Source: Sphingobacteriaceae bacterium (GTDB taxonomy: Bacteria > Bacteroidota > Bacteroidia > B-17B0 > Aurantibacillaceae). Taken from it: DNA of 64,000 bases. The DNA lies in contig NVQB01000001.1 in the NCBI GenBank assembly GCA_002319075.1, forward strand, positions 1,302,001-1,366,000, given 5' to 3'. Positions 27,167-37,110 of this stretch are shown here, in pieces (positions within the stretch are counted from its first letter, which is position 1; every line of letters starts with the position of its first letter). The notes under the pieces were generated by a model. That model made no database searches, had not been told where the DNA came from, and saw only the letters and a list, made by a program, of their open reading frames with translations. Position numbers and translations under genes: made by a program.

Positions 27167-28537
27167 ATGTTATTTAAACAAATAATTAAGATCAGTGTTG
27201 TTACTTTGCTTGCGTTGTATGTTACAAAAACTTACAGCCAAAAAAATACAGATCTTAAGTTTGATTTTGGAAATAATACTGCTCCATCAGGATTTATAAA
27301 AATAACTCCACAAACAAAATTTACTTACAACCTCGGTTATGGATTTGTGAATACTACAGATCTTGTGAGTATCAGTGACTCTTCAAAAAACACTTTTTCC
27401 AGAGGATATATTACCAGCAATAAACCTTTTTTTTTCGCTGTAAAACTGCCTGATGGAAATTATGATGTAACCATTACTCTTGGCGATGGCACTGGAAGAT
27501 CAGCCACAACTGTTCGCGCAGAATGCAGACGTTTGTTTTTACAAAATGTAAAAACAAAGCAAGGTGAAATTCTTAAACAAAGTTTTACCGTACACGTTAA
27601 AGATAGCCTCATAAGAAACGCTGAAGACAAAATTATTAGTTCCGTTAAATTAAAACCAAGAGAACGGAGTTATTTACATTGGGACAACTTACTTACCCTG
27701 GAGTTTAACGATAGCCTTCCGAAAGTAAGGATGATCGAAATTAAAAGAAATGAAAAAGCTATAACTGTTTTTTTAGCCGGCAATTCTACGGTAGTTGACC
27801 AGGACCGTGAACCCTGGGCGGCGTGGGGACAGTTCTTTCCCTCGTTTTTTGAATCGCAAAAAATATGCATTGCTAACTATGCAGAGTCGGGAGAGACCTT
27901 AAAGGCTTTTGAAAAAGAAAACCGCCTGGCGAAGCTTATGAGTCTGGCAAAAAAAGGAGATTACCTTTTTATTGAATTTACACACAACGATCAGAAACCT
28001 GGCGGTAATCATTTAGATCCTTTTACCACCTACAAAGACACCTTAAAATCATGGATCCGCCAGGCAAAAAAAAGAAACATCATTCCAGTTCTGGTCACCT
28101 CGATGCACAGAAGAGTTTTTGATTCAAGCGGGCATGTAGTGAATACCTTGCTGGACTATCCGGAAGCTATGCGCCAGGCTGCCCGGGAAGAAAAAGTAGT
28201 ACTGATAGATTTGAATGCCATGAGCAAAGTACTTTACGAAAGCTGGGGTGTCGAAAACTCAGTTAAAGCATTTGTGCATTATCCGGCACATACCTTTCCA
28301 GGACAGGATCTCGAATTAAAAGACAACACACATTTCAATCCTTATGGCGCTTACGAACTGGCACGCTGTGTAATAAGTGAATTGCACCGATCGAATTTGC
28401 CTTTGAAAAACTATTTAAAAAAAGATATTTCAGATTTTGATCCATCTAAACCCGACGCCTTTTCAAACTGGTATTGGCCGCTTAGTCCATTAACAGAATC
28501 AGTAAAGCCGACGGAAATTAAACTCAACGAACTATGA
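27167..28537 (+). CDS. two-domain CE12 rhamnogalacturonan acetylesterase
   Basis: A 456-residue exported esterase. After a signal peptide, residues about 25-190 form a beta-sandwich carrying DLKFDFGN and GFVNTTDL, usual in two-domain CE12 enzymes. Residues about 195-420 are an SGNH hydrolase: block I FLAGNSTVVDQ (Ser nucleophile, with Asn in place of the usual Asp of GDS), block III FTHNDQKPGG, and the Asp/His pair in DNTHFNPYGAYEL. Predicted role is O-deacetylation of galacturonic acid in rhamnogalacturonan. Its stop overlaps the GH106 start by 4 bp (ATGA). Confidence 0.9.
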   Translation: MLFKQIIKISVVTLLALYVTKTYSQKNTDLKFDFGNNTAPSGFIKITPQTKFTYNLGYGFVNTTDLVSISDSSKNTFSRGYITSNKPFFFAVKLPDGNYDVTITLGDGTGRSATTVRAECRRLFLQNVKTKQGEILKQSFTVHVKDSLIRNAEDKIISSVKLKPRERSYLHWDNLLTLEFNDSLPKVRMIEIKRNEKAITVFLAGNSTVVDQDREPWAAWGQFFPSFFESQKICIANYAESGETLKAFEKENRLAKLMSLAKKGDYLFIEFTHNDQKPGGNHLDPFTTYKDTLKSWIRQAKKRNIIPVLVTSMHRRVFDSSGHVVNTLLDYPEAMRQAAREEKVVLIDLNAMSKVLYESWGVENSVKAFVHYPAHTFPGQDLELKDNTHFNPYGAYELARCVISELHRSNLPLKNYLKKDISDFDPSKPDAFSNWYWPLSPLTESVKPTEIKLNEL

Positions 28538-31425
28538 TAAAAAAGATTTTTCTCTTCAGCGTATTTTCTCTAGCCCTTTCAGGCACTTCACAAACGCAGT
28601 GGCCGACAATAACCCAGGCAAATAAACCATGGACCCGCTGGTGGTGGGAAGGAAGCGGCGTTGACAAAGAAGGTTTAAGTGCTGCGATGAAACTCTACCA
28701 GCAAGCAGGACTTGGCGGTTTAGAAATAACTCCCATTTACGGAGTAAAAGGCGCGGAAGATAAATTCTTAAATTTCTTAACACCCCAATGGACCGAAATG
28801 CTTCAGTATACTTTAAACGAAGCGGCTAAACTAAACCTGGGCATAGACATGGCAACCGGCACGGGTTGGCCTTTTGGCGGTCCCTGGGTTAAACCGGCAG
28901 ATGCTTGTAAAAATATTCATCTAAAAACATACAGCTTAAAAGAAGGCGAAGAATTAAAAGACACGATCTATTTTACGCAAAAAACCATGGTGCGAACCGT
29001 AAGTGGAAAACCAGTAGACATCACCACACTTTCCTATCCTATTGCAACAAATAAGAATTTACAGACCTGCGCCTTTGATCAGGTTGTTTATCCAATTCCT
29101 CTCGATCTTCATGTGTTAATGGCCTATTCTGATAAAGGAGTTGTTATTGATCTTACAAAAAAAGTAAATGCAAAAGGCAAATTAAACTGGAAAGCTCCGA
29201 AAGGAAACTGGAATCTTTACGCACTGTTTATGGGTTGGCATGGCAAACAGGTCGAACGGGCCGCTCCTGGTGGTGAAGGAGATGTTATAGATCATTTTAA
29301 CGAACAAGCTTTAAAAAATTATCTTTCAGAATTTGACAAAGCATTTAAAGGAAAAGACTTATCCGGTTTAAGAAGTTTTTTTAACGACTCTTACGAAGTA
29401 GACGATGCGCGAGGTCAAAGCAACTGGACTCCGGAGTTTTTCAAAGAATTCAGTGCAAGACGAGGTTACGATCTAAGAAATGAACTCCCATCGCTTTACC
29501 AGATTGAAAAATCTGAAAAGACAGCTCGCGTTCTGTATGATTATCGCTTAACTATTTCTGAACTACTTTTAGAAAAATTTACCAAGCCATGGCATACATG
29601 GGCAAAAGAAAAAGGAAAATTAATACGCAACCAATCGCATGGATCTCCTGCCAATATTCTTGATTTATATGATGCTATCGATATCCCGGAAACAGAAGGA
29701 AAAAACGCCATGCGTTTTAAATTTGCAACTTCAGCGGCCAACGTAAGCGGCAAACCTTTGGCATCAGCAGAAGCATCTACATGGCTCAATGAACATTTTG
29801 TTTCTAAATTAAGCGACGTTAAAAAAAACCTCGATGATTATTTTGTTGGAGGGGTAAATCATATTTTTTACCACGGTACAAATTACTCTCCCCAAAATGA
29901 TGCATGGCCGGGCTGGTTATTTTATGCTGCAGTGCATTTTACTCCTTCAAACCCTTTCTGGAAAGATTTTGGAACACTCAATAATTATGTAGCGCACTGC
30001 CAGTCTTTTTTACAAAAAGGAAAGTCAGATAATGATGTGCTGGTTTACTTCCCTTACAATGATAAAATATCTGAAGTAAATAACGAAGCTGATTACCGCC
30101 AAACCTATTCTGAACACGATCCGAAACATGTATCCGGATTTTTATATCACTTTGATGGCATGAATGGTTTTGAAAAAACTGATTTCAAAACATCTTCAGA
30201 CATGCTACTTGAAAAAGGATACACTTTTGATTTTATTTCTGACAAACAACTTGAACTGACAACCTCTACAGGAGGACTTCTGGAAACTACGGGCAATTCT
30301 TACAAAACAATTTTGCTGAGCAATACAAAATACATTAGCCTGCAAACCTTTACCAAACTTGCGGACCTCGTAAAATCAGGCGCAACCGTTATTTTCTATA
30401 AAGATTCTCCCTCTCTTGTTCCAGGACTATCGCATTTGAAAAAAAACCAGGCCGGACTGGACGCCCTTTTAAAACAATTAAATTACAGCAAGACCTCGGT
30501 TACCTCTATACAACAAGCGGTTTTAGGTAAAGGAAAATTTATTAAAGGAGACGACCTTTCTGAACTTTTAAAATTTGCTTCTGTAAGCAGAGAAAGTCTT
30601 GCTGATAAAGGTCTCGGTTTTGTGCGCCGTAAATTAGGAACTGGCCACTACTACTTTATTACAAATTCAGGTACCAACAGAATAAACGATTACGTTAGCA
30701 TAGAAAGTAAAGGGGCCACAGTAGTTTTATTTGATCCTATGTTCGAAAGAAAAGGCCTCGCTAAAATTAAAAAAGACGATGGTGGAAAAATAGAAGTTTT
30801 TCTTCAATTGGAACCAGGTGAAAGCTGCATTTTGCAGGTCACCCCTACCATTGTTAATGATGTTCTTTTTCCTTACAGCAAGTCTAACGGTTCTGCAGAA
30901 GTGCTAAAAGGAAAATGGATTGTAAAATTTTTAAGCGGAGGCCCGGTGTTGCCGGCAAGTTACGAAACTGAAAATCCCGCGCCATGGACGGCCCAGTCGG
31001 CAGCAGACTACCAGAATTTTTCCGGAACGGCCGAATACAGTACCACATTCGATAAGCCAACAACCAATTCTGAAGCCTATCAGCTTGATCTTGGAAAAGT
31101 TGAGGAAAGCGCTGAAGTAATTTTGAACGGAAAAAAAATGGCCACACTTATTGGACCGAATTACAAGGTAATTATTCCTGCAGCTTCGTTACAAGACAAT
31201 AATCAACTACAGATAGTAGTAACGAATGGAATGGCTAACAGAATTATTGATCTTGAAAAAAGAGGTGTGGAATGGAAAAAATTCTACAACGTTAACTTTC
31301 CGGCGCACGATGCCGAAAACAGAAACAAAGACAACTTATTTACTGCTAAAAGCTGGACAGTGCGTCCGTCGGGCCTTACAGAAAAAGTAACACTAAGCCC
31401 CATTACACTTGAACATAAACCTTAG
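28534..31425 (+). CDS. GH106 alpha-L-rhamnosidase
   Basis: A 963-residue exported enzyme predicted to cleave terminal alpha-L-rhamnose from rhamnogalacturonan oligosaccharides by an inverting mechanism. The N-terminal GH106 signature is NKPWTRWWWEGSGVD, followed by LGGLEITPIYGVKG and GIDMATGTGWPFGGPWV. Further family segments are RSFFNDSYEVDDARG, LIRNQSHGSPANILDLYDA and a C-terminal galactose-binding-like beta-sandwich (about 840-950; YQLDLGKVEESAEVILNGKK). The length is normal for GH106. It is translationally coupled to CE12. It fits with the GH105 enzymes, which expose rhamnose after removing the unsaturated uronate. Confidence 0.93.
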   Translation: MIKKIFLFSVFSLALSGTSQTQWPTITQANKPWTRWWWEGSGVDKEGLSAAMKLYQQAGLGGLEITPIYGVKGAEDKFLNFLTPQWTEMLQYTLNEAAKLNLGIDMATGTGWPFGGPWVKPADACKNIHLKTYSLKEGEELKDTIYFTQKTMVRTVSGKPVDITTLSYPIATNKNLQTCAFDQVVYPIPLDLHVLMAYSDKGVVIDLTKKVNAKGKLNWKAPKGNWNLYALFMGWHGKQVERAAPGGEGDVIDHFNEQALKNYLSEFDKAFKGKDLSGLRSFFNDSYEVDDARGQSNWTPEFFKEFSARRGYDLRNELPSLYQIEKSEKTARVLYDYRLTISELLLEKFTKPWHTWAKEKGKLIRNQSHGSPANILDLYDAIDIPETEGKNAMRFKFATSAANVSGKPLASAEASTWLNEHFVSKLSDVKKNLDDYFVGGVNHIFYHGTNYSPQNDAWPGWLFYAAVHFTPSNPFWKDFGTLNNYVAHCQSFLQKGKSDNDVLVYFPYNDKISEVNNEADYRQTYSEHDPKHVSGFLYHFDGMNGFEKTDFKTSSDMLLEKGYTFDFISDKQLELTTSTGGLLETTGNSYKTILLSNTKYISLQTFTKLADLVKSGATVIFYKDSPSLVPGLSHLKKNQAGLDALLKQLNYSKTSVTSIQQAVLGKGKFIKGDDLSELLKFASVSRESLADKGLGFVRRKLGTGHYYFITNSGTNRINDYVSIESKGATVVLFDPMFERKGLAKIKKDDGGKIEVFLQLEPGESCILQVTPTIVNDVLFPYSKSNGSAEVLKGKWIVKFLSGGPVLPASYETENPAPWTAQSAADYQNFSGTAEYSTTFDKPTTNSEAYQLDLGKVEESAEVILNGKKMATLIGPNYKVIIPAASLQDNNQLQIVVTNGMANRIIDLEKRGVEWKKFYNVNFPAHDAENRNKDNLFTAKSWTVRPSGLTEKVTLSPITLEHKP

Positions 31426-31468
31426 GTAGAAAAACTTTCTCTTAACAGTTTCACTAAAACTAAATGCA

Positions 31469-31951
31469 ATGAAATCAATGATTCACGAAGGCGTAATGCC
31501 AAAAATCAAAACCTTAAGTAAAAAACTAATCTTAACACTCGCCCTTATGACAAGTATTTCAACAACCACAATCGCACAATCAAAAGAAGAAAAAGAAGTA
31601 GCAAGCGCCCTAGAAGCTTTACGAGTTGCCATGGTTGACGCTGATAAAAAAGGCCTGGAAGAAGCAGCATCAGAAGATCTTAGCTATGGTCACTCTGGTG
31701 GTCATGTAGAAGGTAAAGCAGAGTTTGTAGATAAAATTGCAAGCGGAAAATCTGATTTCGTTACCATTGAGGTTTCAAACCAGACCATTAAAATTGTGGG
31801 TGATAATGCCATTGTAAGACATGACCTTAAACTGGAAACCAACGATGGTGGTAAGCCAGGAAATGTTTCACTACACGTTTTATACGTTTGGAAAAAACAG
31901 CATGGCCATTGGAAAATGATCGCCAGGCAAGCAGTTAAAATTGCGCACTAA
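31469..31951 (+). CDS. exported NTF2-like (DUF4440/SnoaL) protein
   Basis: A 160-residue protein with an N-terminal signal segment (KKLILTLALMTSISTTTIAQ) and an NTF2-like alpha+beta cone domain (about 38-160): ALEALRVAMVDADKKGLEEAASEDLSYGHSGG and the terminal VWKKQHGHWKMIARQAVKI, typical of DUF4440. The ATG at 31496 gives a more usual signal-peptide length, so the first 9 residues may not be translated. No function is established for such proteins in polysaccharide loci. It is embedded between GH106 and GH2 on the same strand with short gaps, so it is expressed with them. Confidence 0.8.
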   Translation: MKSMIHEGVMPKIKTLSKKLILTLALMTSISTTTIAQSKEEKEVASALEALRVAMVDADKKGLEEAASEDLSYGHSGGHVEGKAEFVDKIASGKSDFVTIEVSNQTIKIVGDNAIVRHDLKLETNDGGKPGNVSLHVLYVWKKQHGHWKMIARQAVKIAH

Positions 31952-31985
31952 TTAATAACCTGCTTCGGCAGTTTAAATTCCATAA

Positions 31986-34868
31986 ATGAAAAAAATATTT
32001 TTTGTTAGTCTTTTTGCTGTGTTTTATTTTGCCGATATTTTTGCGCAGACAAAACAGATTCAATATTTGTCCGGCACGGGAAGCGACAAAACCGTTGCCT
32101 GGGATTTCTTTTGCACCAGCGGAAGAAAGAGTGGCGCCTGGACTAAAATACAAGTCCCTTCCTGCTGGGAACAACAAGGCTTTGGAGAATATAATTTTGG
32201 ACGGGATTATAAAACTTACGGAAAAAATTTTCGGTTTGCGGACGAAAAAGGGATGTATAAATTTGAATTCAAAGTCCCTGCTTCCTGGAAAGATAAAGAG
32301 GTGTTTATTGTTTTTGATGGATCTATGACGGATACAGAAGTCAAAATCAATGGCAAGCCTGCAGGTAAATTACACCAGGGAGCTTTCTATAGATTTAAAT
32401 ACAATATCTCAGACAAACTTAAATATGACCAGACAAATTTGTTAGAGGTAACTGTAAGCAAAATGTCAGCCGATGAAAGTGTGAACAATGCCGAGCGCCT
32501 TGCTGACTACTGGATTTTCGGCGGAATTTTCCGTCCGGTTTTCTTAGAAGCAGTTCCAAAGCAAGCTATTGATTATGTAGCTATAGATGCAAAAGCCAAT
32601 GGCGACTTTGCCATGCAGGTTCACACGAAAGGGTTGTTGCAGGCATCTGATATTGTTACAGAAATACGCGATTCAAAAAATAAAATCGTGGCAAGTACTA
32701 CGACAAAAGCAAACAAAGACGATTCACTTATTCTAGTGACTTCAAAAGTTCAAAATGTTTTACAATGGACTTCAGAAACCCCAAGACTTTATTCGGTAAA
32801 CGTTTCGCTAAGAGCTGGCGGGAAAACACTTTACCAGCTTTCAGAAAAAACCGGATTCAGAACAATTGAAATAAGAAGAGGAAACGGCGTTTATATTAAT
32901 GGTGTACAGGTAAAAATGAAAGGTGTTAACCGTCATTGCTGGTGGCCAACGACAGGCAGAACATTAAATGACAGCCTTCAGCTGGCAGACGTAAAGCTGC
33001 TAAAAGAAATGAACATGAATGCCGTGCGATGTTCTCACTATCCACCTGATGCAAAATTCCTGGACCTTTGTGACTCTTTGGGACTATATGTTTTGGACGA
33101 ATTGGCTGGCTGGCAAAAATGGTATAGCTCAAAAGCGGGCGAGCCATTGGTAAAAGAACTTGTACTAAGAGATTTAAATCACGCCAGTATTATTTTCTGG
33201 GATAATGGCAATGAAGGTGGAACCAATAAAGAGCTCGACGATGATTTTTATAAATGGGATTTCTCAAAACGTCCCGTAATTCACCCACATCATAAACCAG
33301 GCAATGAATACAACGGCATTGATTGTAATCATTATGAAGACTTTTACAGCAGCACAAAAATTTTAAACGATTCGCTAATCTACATGCCTACAGAATTCCT
33401 GCATGCACAGGATGATGGCGGCGCCGGCTCTGCGATGTCGGAATTCTGGGAATTACATTGGAATGCAAAAAAATCAGCCGGTGGATTTATCTGGGCATTC
33501 AACGATGAAGGCATTGTAAGAACAGATCATAACAACCAGGTGGATGCGAATGGCGTTAACGCGCCCGACGGAATACTTGGTCCGTTCCGTGAAAAAGAAG
33601 GTAGCTTTTTTGCCTTGCGAGAGATATTTTCTCCTGTTAAAATTTCAATGAAAAAACTACCCGATAATTTCTCTGGCAGCATTGAAATTGAAAACAGGTA
33701 CCACTTCACCAATATCAGCACCTGTACTTTTCAATGGGCCCTGGTTAATTACAGAAAGCCCCAGGAAAGTTTCGCAGGTTATACTATTGCTAAAAAAGGC
33801 TCTGCCCTAGCCCCTTCTATTGCACCGCTTCAGAAAGGAAATTTAAGTATCCCGATCCCGGCGGATTTCAAAAACTACGATGCACTTGTTTTAAGCGCCA
33901 ACGATGGGTTCGGAAAGGAAATATATAAATGGACCTGGAAGATTAAACCCAATACATTATTACTTGATGGCATTGTAACTATGAATGATAGCATTGCTTC
34001 CGCGTACGAAAATGATACCGCGTATGTTCTTTCTGGTTCGGATATTATCATTAGTCTGTCGAAAAAAACCGGGCAACTGGCAAACGGGTTAAAGAGTAAA
34101 TCTTCTACCATGGATAAATTGTCGTTTAGCAATGGGCCTTTGTTTACACAAGGAGAAACTAAAGTACTGGCTTCAAAAAGATACAAGGATGGAAATAATG
34201 CCATTGTTGAATTTGTTTATGAAGGAAATTTAAAATCGGCTAAATGGACAATCTTCGGCAGTGGATGGGTAAAACTGGATTATGAGTATAATTTGAATGG
34301 CACATATAATTTCAGCGGAATAAGTTTTTCTTATCCTGAAAATTTTATTCTTGGCGTTAAGTGGATGGGCAAAGGTCCATACCGCCAGTGGAAAAACCGT
34401 AGTGCAGGCACTCCAGTAAATGTTTATCACAAATTGTATAATAACACACAAACAGGTTATTCTCCTATGATTTATCCCGAATTTAAAGGCTACTACGGTG
34501 ACATTACCTGGATGGAATTTAATACTGTTGAAGGAAAATTTTATGTAGCGAGTCAGGACACGGGTCTATACGTGCGTCTTTTCGACTTTTACGGCTTAAC
34601 AGGCATTAAAAATTTCCCTGAGTTACCTGTTGGAAATATTTCCTTTCTCGATTGTATTCCACCAATGGGAACAAAATTAGGATTGACTATTAATCCGAAT
34701 ACTCATGTTCTTGGTGTGCAGAGTGAACAAACAAAAATAAGCGGTCCGGTAAAAAGAACACTGTGGTTTTATTTTGGTTTACCTAAAAGTGATGCATCTA
34801 AAAAAGAACAGTATTCGCGGCCTGCAATTGATGAAGTGTTTGATACAACTGCTCCCAAAACAAACTAA
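31986..34868 (+). CDS. GH2 family beta-galactosidase-like glycoside hydrolase
   Basis: A 960-residue exported retaining glycosidase. Order: signal peptide (1-20), sugar-binding jelly roll (about 50-200; GKNFRFADEKGMYKFEFKVP), Ig-like linker, TIM barrel (about 300-580) and C-terminal beta domains. In the barrel: VKMKGVNRHCWWPTTGRTLN, MNAVRCSHYPPD, acid/base Glu410 in FWDNGNEGG and probable nucleophile Glu470 in MPTEFLHAQDDGG. The WDNGNE motif replaces the usual WSLGNE. The operon suggests it removes beta-galactose, or possibly another beta-linked sugar, from rhamnogalacturonan side chains. The precise activity cannot be told within GH2. Confidence 0.9.
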   Translation: MKKIFFVSLFAVFYFADIFAQTKQIQYLSGTGSDKTVAWDFFCTSGRKSGAWTKIQVPSCWEQQGFGEYNFGRDYKTYGKNFRFADEKGMYKFEFKVPASWKDKEVFIVFDGSMTDTEVKINGKPAGKLHQGAFYRFKYNISDKLKYDQTNLLEVTVSKMSADESVNNAERLADYWIFGGIFRPVFLEAVPKQAIDYVAIDAKANGDFAMQVHTKGLLQASDIVTEIRDSKNKIVASTTTKANKDDSLILVTSKVQNVLQWTSETPRLYSVNVSLRAGGKTLYQLSEKTGFRTIEIRRGNGVYINGVQVKMKGVNRHCWWPTTGRTLNDSLQLADVKLLKEMNMNAVRCSHYPPDAKFLDLCDSLGLYVLDELAGWQKWYSSKAGEPLVKELVLRDLNHASIIFWDNGNEGGTNKELDDDFYKWDFSKRPVIHPHHKPGNEYNGIDCNHYEDFYSSTKILNDSLIYMPTEFLHAQDDGGAGSAMSEFWELHWNAKKSAGGFIWAFNDEGIVRTDHNNQVDANGVNAPDGILGPFREKEGSFFALREIFSPVKISMKKLPDNFSGSIEIENRYHFTNISTCTFQWALVNYRKPQESFAGYTIAKKGSALAPSIAPLQKGNLSIPIPADFKNYDALVLSANDGFGKEIYKWTWKIKPNTLLLDGIVTMNDSIASAYENDTAYVLSGSDIIISLSKKTGQLANGLKSKSSTMDKLSFSNGPLFTQGETKVLASKRYKDGNNAIVEFVYEGNLKSAKWTIFGSGWVKLDYEYNLNGTYNFSGISFSYPENFILGVKWMGKGPYRQWKNRSAGTPVNVYHKLYNNTQTGYSPMIYPEFKGYYGDITWMEFNTVEGKFYVASQDTGLYVRLFDFYGLTGIKNFPELPVGNISFLDCIPPMGTKLGLTINPNTHVLGVQSEQTKISGPVKRTLWFYFGLPKSDASKKEQYSRPAIDEVFDTTAPKTN

Positions 34869-34869
34869 C

Positions 34870-35631
34870 ATGAAGACAAAATTTTTAAACTATTTACTCT
34901 TAAGTCTGGTCTTTTCTTTATTTGCTTTCGCTAAAAAAGCAGAGAACATAAAAGTCTACCTGATCGGTGATTCTACCTGTGCCATTAAAGAACCGAATAA
35001 ATATCCTGAAACCGGCTGGGGCATGCCGTTTGTGTATTTCTTTGACTCCAGCATAGTTGTTGATAACCGAGCTAAAAACGGAAGAAGCACAAGAACATTT
35101 ATTGAAGAAAAATTATGGCAACCGGTAGTTGAGAACCTAAAAGAAGGAGATTATGTTTTTATTCAGTTCGGACATAATGACGAGGTGAAGACAAAAAAGA
35201 GTTACACGACTGAAGAAGAATTCAAAAAAAATCTGGTGCGTTATATAACAGAATCAAAAAATAAAAAAGCACTTCCCATTCTTATTACCCCTGTGGCAAG
35301 AAGAAAATTTGACAGCGTTGGCGTTTTTGTAAAAACACATGAAGTTTATTCTGCTATTGTGAGAGAAGTGGCCAGGCAGCAGCAGATTCCGCTCATAGAT
35401 TTGGATATTAAAAGCACAGAGCTTCTTATAAAAATGGGAGTAGAAAATTCGCGCATGCTTTTTTTACAACTTGCTAAAGGCGAGCATCCCAATTATCCCG
35501 AAGGTATAGAAGACAACACACACTTCAATGAATTTGGTGCTAGGAAAATAGCACAAATCGTTTTAGAAGACATCCGGAAATTGAATTTACCACTTGCCGC
35601 ACATATCGTGAAGCCCGGTGAAAAAAAATAA
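34870..35631 (+). CDS. CE12 rhamnogalacturonan acetylesterase
   Basis: A 253-residue exported SGNH esterase starting at the ATG at 34870, one base after the GH2 stop; the open frame reaches 34774 but that would lie inside GH2 and lack a signal peptide. Catalytic motifs are YLIGDSTCAIKE (Ser), NRAKNGRSTRTFIEE (Gly block), IQFGHNDEV (Asn) and DNTHFNEFGARKIA (Asp/His). The single-domain length fits CE12. It closes module A, and its 3' end is 3 bp from the convergent amt stop. Confidence 0.92.
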   Translation: MKTKFLNYLLLSLVFSLFAFAKKAENIKVYLIGDSTCAIKEPNKYPETGWGMPFVYFFDSSIVVDNRAKNGRSTRTFIEEKLWQPVVENLKEGDYVFIQFGHNDEVKTKKSYTTEEEFKKNLVRYITESKNKKALPILITPVARRKFDSVGVFVKTHEVYSAIVREVARQQQIPLIDLDIKSTELLIKMGVENSRMLFLQLAKGEHPNYPEGIEDNTHFNEFGARKIAQIVLEDIRKLNLPLAAHIVKPGEKK

Positions 35632-35634
35632 TCA

Positions 35635-36942
35635 TTAGAGCTTTTCGCCGTGCTGACTTAAATCGAGGCCTAAGAATTCCGCTTCGGCATCTACTCTTAA
35701 AGGAATGATCATGTCAGTAATTTTTAAAAGAATCCAGGTTCCGCCAAAAATGAATACAGAAACACAAACCATCGCCAGGAGCTGAACTAAAAACAGCCTG
35801 CTTTCACCAAAAAATAATCCATTATCAACAACAGCGCTGTTTACTGCCGAGCTTGCAAATACACCCGTGAGAAGCATTCCAACTATCCCTCCTACGCCAT
35901 GTGACGGAAAAACATCTAAGGTGTCATCAATAGAAGTACGACTTCTAAACTCAATTACAAGATTACTTATCACACTGCTGATGCATCCTATCAAAATAGC
36001 GTGGGATATACTTACATACCCGGCAGCGGGAGTAATAGCCACGAGTCCAACCACAATTCCAATACATGTGCCCATGGCACTCGGTTTTCTTTTTCTAAAT
36101 ACATCAAAACAAATCCACGCAAAGGCTGCTGCTGCTGAAGCAATAGAAGTAGTAGCCAAAACATTTGCCGCTGTTGAGTTTGCTGCATAAGCCGAACCTG
36201 CATTAAAACCAAACCAACCAAACCAAAGAAGACCTGTACCTATCATTACATAAGTTATTCGCGCAGGGCTATGACTAACATCGTTACGGCGTTTTAAATA
36301 CAAAGCACTGGCAAGAGCGGCCCAGCCGGCGCTCATGTGAATAACAGTTCCACCTGCAAAATCAAGAACACCCAGCTTAAAGAGAATTCCCTCAGGATGC
36401 CAGGTGGCGTGTGCAAGTGGACTATAGATAAATACTGAAAACAAACAGATAAAAACAAGGTAAGCACTAAAACGGATACGCTCTGCAAAAGCGCCGGTGA
36501 TAAGTGCCGGCGTAATGATTGCAAACTTCAACTGAAAAATCGCGTATAAAATTAATGGAATTGTCGGGGCAGTAACCCAGGGCGTGCCGTTCATGACATC
36601 TTTCATCATAAAAAAAGTAAAAGGGTTGCCTATGATTCCGCCAAGTGATTCCCCGAAACATAAACTAAATCCAACCAATACCCATAGCATAGTGATGACC
36701 ACCATGCTAACAAAACTCTGTAACATGGTTGAGATAACATTTTTTTTACTCACCATACCCCCATAAAAAAAAGCAAGTCCCGGCGTCATAATCAAAACAA
36801 GTGCCGTAGACGCCAGCATCCACGCTGTGTCAGCGGCATTAATTGTGGGCGCCACGGGCGGAATAGAATCATTGCCAGGAAAAAACAGGCAAATACTCAT
36901 AAAAAAACAAAAGAACAAAAGCAGGAAAAGACGTTTATTCAT
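35635..36942 (-). CDS. amt: Amt/Mep/Rh-family ammonium transporter
   Basis: A 435-residue inner-membrane channel with about 11 transmembrane helices after a leader-like N-terminus. Family motifs visible are LVLIMTPGLAFFYGGMVSKKN (about 53-73), GGTVIHMSAGWAALASALYL with pore His, LLWFGWFGFNAGSAYA and DVFPSHGVGGIVGMLLTG with the second His. It conducts ammonium or ammonia into the cell. No glnK/PII gene adjoins it. It lies on the opposite strand between two pectin modules, perhaps because carbon-rich, nitrogen-poor pectin use calls for ammonium uptake, or simply by chance. Confidence 0.95.
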   Translation of the reverse strand: MNKRLFLLLFFCFFMSICLFFPGNDSIPPVAPTINAADTAWMLASTALVLIMTPGLAFFYGGMVSKKNVISTMLQSFVSMVVITMLWVLVGFSLCFGESLGGIIGNPFTFFMMKDVMNGTPWVTAPTIPLILYAIFQLKFAIITPALITGAFAERIRFSAYLVFICLFSVFIYSPLAHATWHPEGILFKLGVLDFAGGTVIHMSAGWAALASALYLKRRNDVSHSPARITYVMIGTGLLWFGWFGFNAGSAYAANSTAANVLATTSIASAAAAFAWICFDVFRKRKPSAMGTCIGIVVGLVAITPAAGYVSISHAILIGCISSVISNLVIEFRSRTSIDDTLDVFPSHGVGGIVGMLLTGVFASSAVNSAVVDNGLFFGESRLFLVQLLAMVCVSVFIFGGTWILLKITDMIIPLRVDAEAEFLGLDLSQHGEKL

Positions 36943-37005
36943 AGCGGGTAGAATTAATATATCTTGCCGAAATTATATTTTTTCTATAAAAACAGTATGA
37001 ATACT

Positions 37006-37023
37006 TACGCAAACGATAACGCC
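37006..37023. promoter_or_regulatory. partial LacI-like site upstream of module B
   Basis: TTACGCAAACGATAACGC contains the CGCAAACG half found in the composite operators, but the second half is not conserved. It lies about 215 bp before the GH28 start and 63 bp from the amt start, so it could serve either gene. Confidence 0.3.
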
Positions 37024-37110
37024 TCAAACAGCAAAACCTGATTTTACTTTTTAAAAACAAATGATTTTGATGTGCAATTTTAAAAAGACATAAGAATACG
37101 TCTCTTCGTT

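Noticed and set aside
34774-34869. N-terminal extension of the CE12 gene into GH2
   Set aside because: It would overlap the GH2 coding end by 95 bp and hide the signal peptide that starts at 34870.
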